From contig JANWID010000135.1 in NCBI GenBank assembly GCA_025450095.1, forward strand, positions 1 through 20,090: 20,090 bases of DNA, written 5' to 3'. Within the stretch, counting starts at the first letter, position 1, and each line of letters begins with the position of its first letter. The position numbers and the translations under genes are program-made. This DNA is from Bacteroidia bacterium (GTDB taxonomy: Bacteria; Bacteroidota; Bacteroidia; AKYH767-A; OLB10). This document shows positions 17,291 to 20,090 of the stretch, piece after piece. Under the pieces are notes generated by a model that saw only the letters and a program-made list of their open reading frames with translations, had not been told where the DNA came from and ran no database searches.

Positions 17291-18169
17291 TCATATATTC
17301 ACGCTTTTTCGAATTCCTGCATTTCTTGTCAGTCCCAGCACCAGCAATACAATTAGCGCTGTTACAAGTTTGAGATAATCCGGGTGGAGACCGAGTACCA
17401 GTGCGGTCGCGAGTATGGACCGGAACAGCAGGCTGCCGGCTATTACCATGAGCACCTGTACAACTATTTTTCCCGGGGCGATCATCCGCGCCAGCGCTTC
17501 GCCCATCATCACTGCGGCAAGTCCTGAAATTACAATACCGATCCCCATATTGATATCGGCAAATCCCTGGTATTGCACAAGCAAATATCCGCTTAACGCA
17601 GTTAGCATATTGGAAAGTGCGAGTCCGAATACTTTCATGTTGCGTGTATGAACACCCATGGCACTTACCATGGGTTCGTTGTTGCCGGTGGCACGCATAG
17701 CAATTCCGAAATCGGTTTTCAGAAGCCAGACAAGAATAACAGCTATTGAAATTATAACAGCCGAAAAGAGAAGCCACAAGTTCAAATCTGTATTTTCAGT
17801 TATAGCGAATTTATCCTGAATGGAAATTCCGGTATCCAGTGGCATATTCGATTGGCCCATGATAATTAAATTCACCGAATAAAGAGCAGTCATCACAAGA
17901 ATCCCCGCAAGCAGTGGATTAACCTTCATCCGTGTATGGATTGTGCCCGTCGCAATACCGGCAATGGCACCACCGGCAATTGCTGCAAACATTACCGGTA
18001 ACGGGTGCATTCCTGATGAAAGCAGCACAGCCGTAATTACACCACCGAGCGTATAGCTTCCATCGGTGGTAATATCCGGAATATTAAAAATTCTGAGTGA
18101 AATAAATATACCCAATCCCATAGCGGCATATCCAAGTCCCTGGATAAGTGCGAGGCTGTAAAAATCCAT
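17291..18169 (-). CDS. ABC transporter permease (TrpXYZ-like, branched-chain-amino-acid-permease fold)
   Basis: 292 aa, hydrophobic throughout, with about eight predicted membrane segments (for example GYAAMGLGIFISLRIFNI, PLLAGILVMTALYSVNLIIM, LWLLFSAVIISIAVILVWLL, LMVIAGSLLFRSILATALVL). The segment IPDITTDGSYTLGGVITAVL and the cytoplasmic loop AMRATGNNEPMVSAMGVHT are characteristic of the COG4120/LivH-like permeases that work with PF04392 binding proteins. It would form the homodimeric membrane channel of the importer. It starts 31 bases after the binding-protein stop and is followed after 40 bases by the ATPase. TGA stop. Confidence 0.9.
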   Translation of the reverse strand: MDFYSLALIQGLGYAAMGLGIFISLRIFNIPDITTDGSYTLGGVITAVLLSSGMHPLPVMFAAIAGGAIAGIATGTIHTRMKVNPLLAGILVMTALYSVNLIIMGQSNMPLDTGISIQDKFAITENTDLNLWLLFSAVIISIAVILVWLLKTDFGIAMRATGNNEPMVSAMGVHTRNMKVFGLALSNMLTALSGYLLVQYQGFADINMGIGIVISGLAAVMMGEALARMIAPGKIVVQVLMVIAGSLLFRSILATALVLGLHPDYLKLVTALIVLLVLGLTRNAGIRKSVNI

Positions 18170-18200
18170 CGTCAGGAGAATTTGTTACCGGTAGTTTTAA

Positions 18201-19193
18201 TTACTTACGGCCTGGGCTATATGCAGAGTAAGTGGAATCGGGAGATATACCGAAGCGTTTAGCAATATCAGCATTATAAATTCTCCTGCGCAACTGTACG
18301 ATTTCCAATTCCGGTCGAATTTTTTTTCCGGAAGAAAGGAATTTTGCAGCCTGGTTTCCCGACTGGTAACCCCAATAATAAAAATCGGCTCCGAACGAAG
18401 CCAGTGCTCCCCTTGTAACCAGGCCGGCTTCACTGGTGAATATCGGTACCTTAGCAGTTTCGCACTCCCTTGCAATGGTTTCAAAAGAAGCGAAAATAAC
18501 ATTATCAGGTAAAGCGAAAAAAACATCAATATTTTTTGCCAGCAGTGCTTTCGTAACAAGCTGCGTTTCCGACGAATTATTTACCGGCAGACTTACGAGT
18601 TCCATGCCCAATTCAGCACATTTTTTATATAATACATTGTAGGCATCTTTCGATTGTGGCTCCGACTGGTTGAATACAGTACCGACAACTTTTGTTGCCG
18701 GGAACAACTCTTTGATGATGACAACAGCGGTATCAATATATTCCAGGGTTTCATATACGCCGTAAAGGTTATCCGGTGCTTTTCCATCTTTCCCGGTGAG
18801 TCCTGCAATATCCGGTCGCGGAGCCACCATCATGAAGATGGGAATTTTACTGGTTCGTTTCACAGCTGTAATTGTCGATAAAGTCACATTAGTACCCATA
18901 ATATCGGGCTTATTGGAGAGAATATAATCACACGACTGATTCAATGTAGGAATATCACCCTGAGCATTGGCATAAATAATTTTAATGGTAGAATCAGATT
19001 CTGAAAATCCCTGGATTCTCAACGCGTCAAAAAATCCCTGCTTTGCAAGTTCAATCGTGGGATCCTGAATAAAATCGAGAAAGCCGACTACATAAATTTT
19101 TTTACCATTTTCAGTGGAGTTGTTTGTACAACCGGATAAAAAAATGAACAACAATAATCCCGTAAAAAAAATCCAGTTCTGTACAAGCTTCAT
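18201..19193 (-). CDS. ABC transporter substrate-binding lipoprotein (PF04392 type)
   Basis: 330 aa. A lipoprotein signal with lipobox LSGC (Cys22) anchors it in the membrane. The rest is a two-lobed binding protein of the ABC_sub_bind family (PF04392, COG2984): VVGFLDFIQDPTIELAKQGF, TNVTLSTITAVKRTSKIPIF, KVVGTVFNQSEPQSKDAYNV, ALPDNVIFASFETIAREC, and the C-terminal FGADFYYWGYQSGNQAAKFL followed by the Tyr/Asn-Ala-Asp-Ile-Ala close. Characterised relatives (TrpX of streptococci) import tryptophan; the ligand here is unproven and could be another aromatic or unrelated compound. It starts 31 bases after the TPM gene stop and is followed 31 bases later by the permease. TAA stop. Confidence 0.9.
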   Translation of the reverse strand: MKLVQNWIFFTGLLLFIFLSGCTNNSTENGKKIYVVGFLDFIQDPTIELAKQGFFDALRIQGFSESDSTIKIIYANAQGDIPTLNQSCDYILSNKPDIMGTNVTLSTITAVKRTSKIPIFMMVAPRPDIAGLTGKDGKAPDNLYGVYETLEYIDTAVVIIKELFPATKVVGTVFNQSEPQSKDAYNVLYKKCAELGMELVSLPVNNSSETQLVTKALLAKNIDVFFALPDNVIFASFETIARECETAKVPIFTSEAGLVTRGALASFGADFYYWGYQSGNQAAKFLSSGKKIRPELEIVQLRRRIYNADIAKRFGISPDSTYSAYSPGRK

Positions 19194-19224
19194 GCTGATT
19201 TTAAATTATAGCAATGAGAATAAT

Positions 19225-20004
19225 TTACCAGGATCCTCCGGCGCCACCGCCGCCAAAGCTGCCGCCGCCAAATCCACCGAAACCGCCACCGCCGCCACCA
19301 CCCCATCCGCTACCGCCACTGAATCCACCCCAGGTGCCGCGGTGAATTCTTCCGGCCTGGTTCAGCAGCGACCAGGCAGCCCAGAACCCGATATTGTTTA
19401 CAATGGAATATTTCTGAACCGAACGGATTTTCATCGCGAAAGCCATCACAACAAAAAATATTATTGCCAGGATAAAAATAACGGGCGGCGGTTTCCCGCT
19501 GTCTTTTTTCTCGCTGGATTTATATTCACCCGCTGCAAGACGAAACATGCTGTCGGTGCCCCTGTCAAGTCCACCATAATAATCGCCAATTTTAAAAGAG
19601 GGTTTAATATCCTGTTCAATAATTCGCTTTATCAAACCGTCGGGCATAACGCCTTCCATACCATAACCGGTGGCAATAAAAACTTTCCGGTCATTGACTG
19701 CAACCAGCAACAGCACTCCATTATTAATTCCTTTCTGACCAATTCCCCATTTTTCCGCAAGGCTGAACGCATAATCATCAATCGGGTAACCATCGAGAGT
19801 GTGCAACATCACGATTGCAATCTGTGTAGAAGTGCTGTCATTATAAGCAACCAGTTTATTTTCGAGAGCCTGCTTTTCACTCTCCGATAATGCACCGGTG
19901 TAATCGTTCACAAGTCGTGGAGGAGATGGTTTTTCCGGACATTCCTGTGAAAAACCAGGAAACGAAAACAAGAACAATGCTGCCAGCAGCTGAAATAGCT
20001 TCAT
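19225..20004 (-). CDS. TPM-domain protein with Gly-rich tail (YgcG-like)
   Basis: 259 aa. A signal peptide (1-19, ending GFSQ) leads into a TPM domain (about 31-160) with LVNDYTGALSESEKQALE, STQIAIVMLHTLDG, EKWGIGQKGINNGVLLLVAV and KVFIATGYGMEGVMPDG. One membrane helix follows (about 174-191), then a very glycine-rich tail (226-259) ending GGAGGSW. This is the YgcG/COG1512 layout. Relatives are reported as membrane-anchored periplasmic proteins; a plant TPM protein acts in photosystem II repair, and the bacterial role is unclear. Its ATG overlaps the stop of an upstream gene by four bases (ATGA), suggesting translational coupling. The glycine tail makes the DNA at about 19231-19330 locally GC-rich with GCC-type repeats. 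TAA stop. Confidence 0.92.
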   Translation of the reverse strand: MKLFQLLAALFLFSFPGFSQECPEKPSPPRLVNDYTGALSESEKQALENKLVAYNDSTSTQIAIVMLHTLDGYPIDDYAFSLAEKWGIGQKGINNGVLLLVAVNDRKVFIATGYGMEGVMPDGLIKRIIEQDIKPSFKIGDYYGGLDRGTDSMFRLAAGEYKSSEKKDSGKPPPVIFILAIIFFVVMAFAMKIRSVQKYSIVNNIGFWAAWSLLNQAGRIHRGTWGGFSGGSGWGGGGGGGFGGFGGGSFGGGGAGGSW

Positions 20005-20090
20005 CTTTCAGGTTCCCCGAAAATTAGATCGTCAGATAGTTCATTACGATCACCGGAAGTGTACGGAAAATGACCTGCCAGGGCTTCCCC
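20001..20090 (-). CDS. 3' end of a second TPM-domain gene (COG3762-like)
   Basis: The minus-strand frame is open from the right edge to a TGA at 20001-20003, giving the last 29 residues of a protein. They include AGHFPYTSGDRNELSDDLIF. This resembles the conserved C-terminus of the short TPM proteins (COG3762) that usually precede a Gly-rich TPM gene, often after a lemA gene. The TGA overlaps the ATG of the next gene by four bases. Only 90 bases are visible, so the assignment rests mainly on this motif and its position. Confidence 0.7.
   Translation of the reverse strand, partial: GEALAGHFPYTSGDRNELSDDLIFGEPER

Noticed and set aside
17247..17777. 176-codon minus-strand frame inside the permease gene
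   Set aside because: It is an out-of-phase reading of the permease with Cys/Arg/His-rich low-plausibility sequence.
19114..19890. 258-codon plus-strand frame opposite the TPM and binding-protein genes
   Set aside because: Its Ala/Thr-rich stretch is the complement of the Gly-rich tail codons of the TPM protein; it is a shadow frame.

Overview
The window looks like a piece of a Bacteroidota chromosome. Four secreted proteins end in the C-terminal sorting domain used by the type IX secretion system (T9SS), which is largely restricted to that phylum. A TAnnTTTG-type promoter element, ORF6N-domain paralogs and an S23/four-helix-bundle gene point the same way. The DNA is AT-rich. I cannot assign it below phylum.

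Layout. (1) 1-5.4 kb holds three surface or secreted proteins: the 3' end of a tandem-CHRD protein, a 972-aa multidomain protein (TIM-barrel-like head, Ig-like modules, LamG, T9SS tail), and on the minus strand a DNRLRE/Ig/Fn3/T9SS protein interrupted by an in-frame TAG. Strong hairpins follow the first two; the second is shared by convergent genes. (2) 5.4-6.4 kb looks like decaying or repeat-rich DNA: a possible repeat relic, a four-helix-bundle gene with an in-frame TAG at codon 13, and short interspersed and inverted repeats. (3) 6.4-9.3 kb carries a comM (YifB) Mg-chelatase-like ATPase and two ORF6N paralogs separated by a near-perfect palindrome. (4) 9.3-12.8 kb has about 500 bp without a convincing gene, a lipoprotein of unknown function, and a convergent beta-helix-like T9SS protein sharing a terminator with it. 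(5) 12.8-15.6 kb has dsbD followed by gmhA. (6) 15.8-16.5 kb has a TylF-like methyltransferase on the plus strand. (7) 16.5-20.1 kb is a tight minus-strand cluster, in transcription order: end of a COG3762-type TPM gene, a second TPM gene with a Gly-rich tail, and a substrate-binding lipoprotein, permease and ATPase of the TrpXYZ-like ABC family.

How the genes may work together. The ABC trio forms one importer, probably co-transcribed with the TPM pair (overlap, then gaps of about 30-40 bp). DsbD would feed reducing power to the periplasm, and GmhA begins heptose synthesis for the outer envelope. The T9SS cargo proteins are independent surface proteins; the secretion machinery itself is not here.

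The most notable signal is two in-frame amber codons in neighbouring genes, while none of the 17 gene-terminal stop codons is TAG (9 TAA, 8 TGA). I weighed stop-codon reassignment. The two sites fall at different conserved residues (Trp in DNRLRE, Gln in the four-helix family), so ordinary nonsense decay is the better reading. I see no clearly undescribed biological system.
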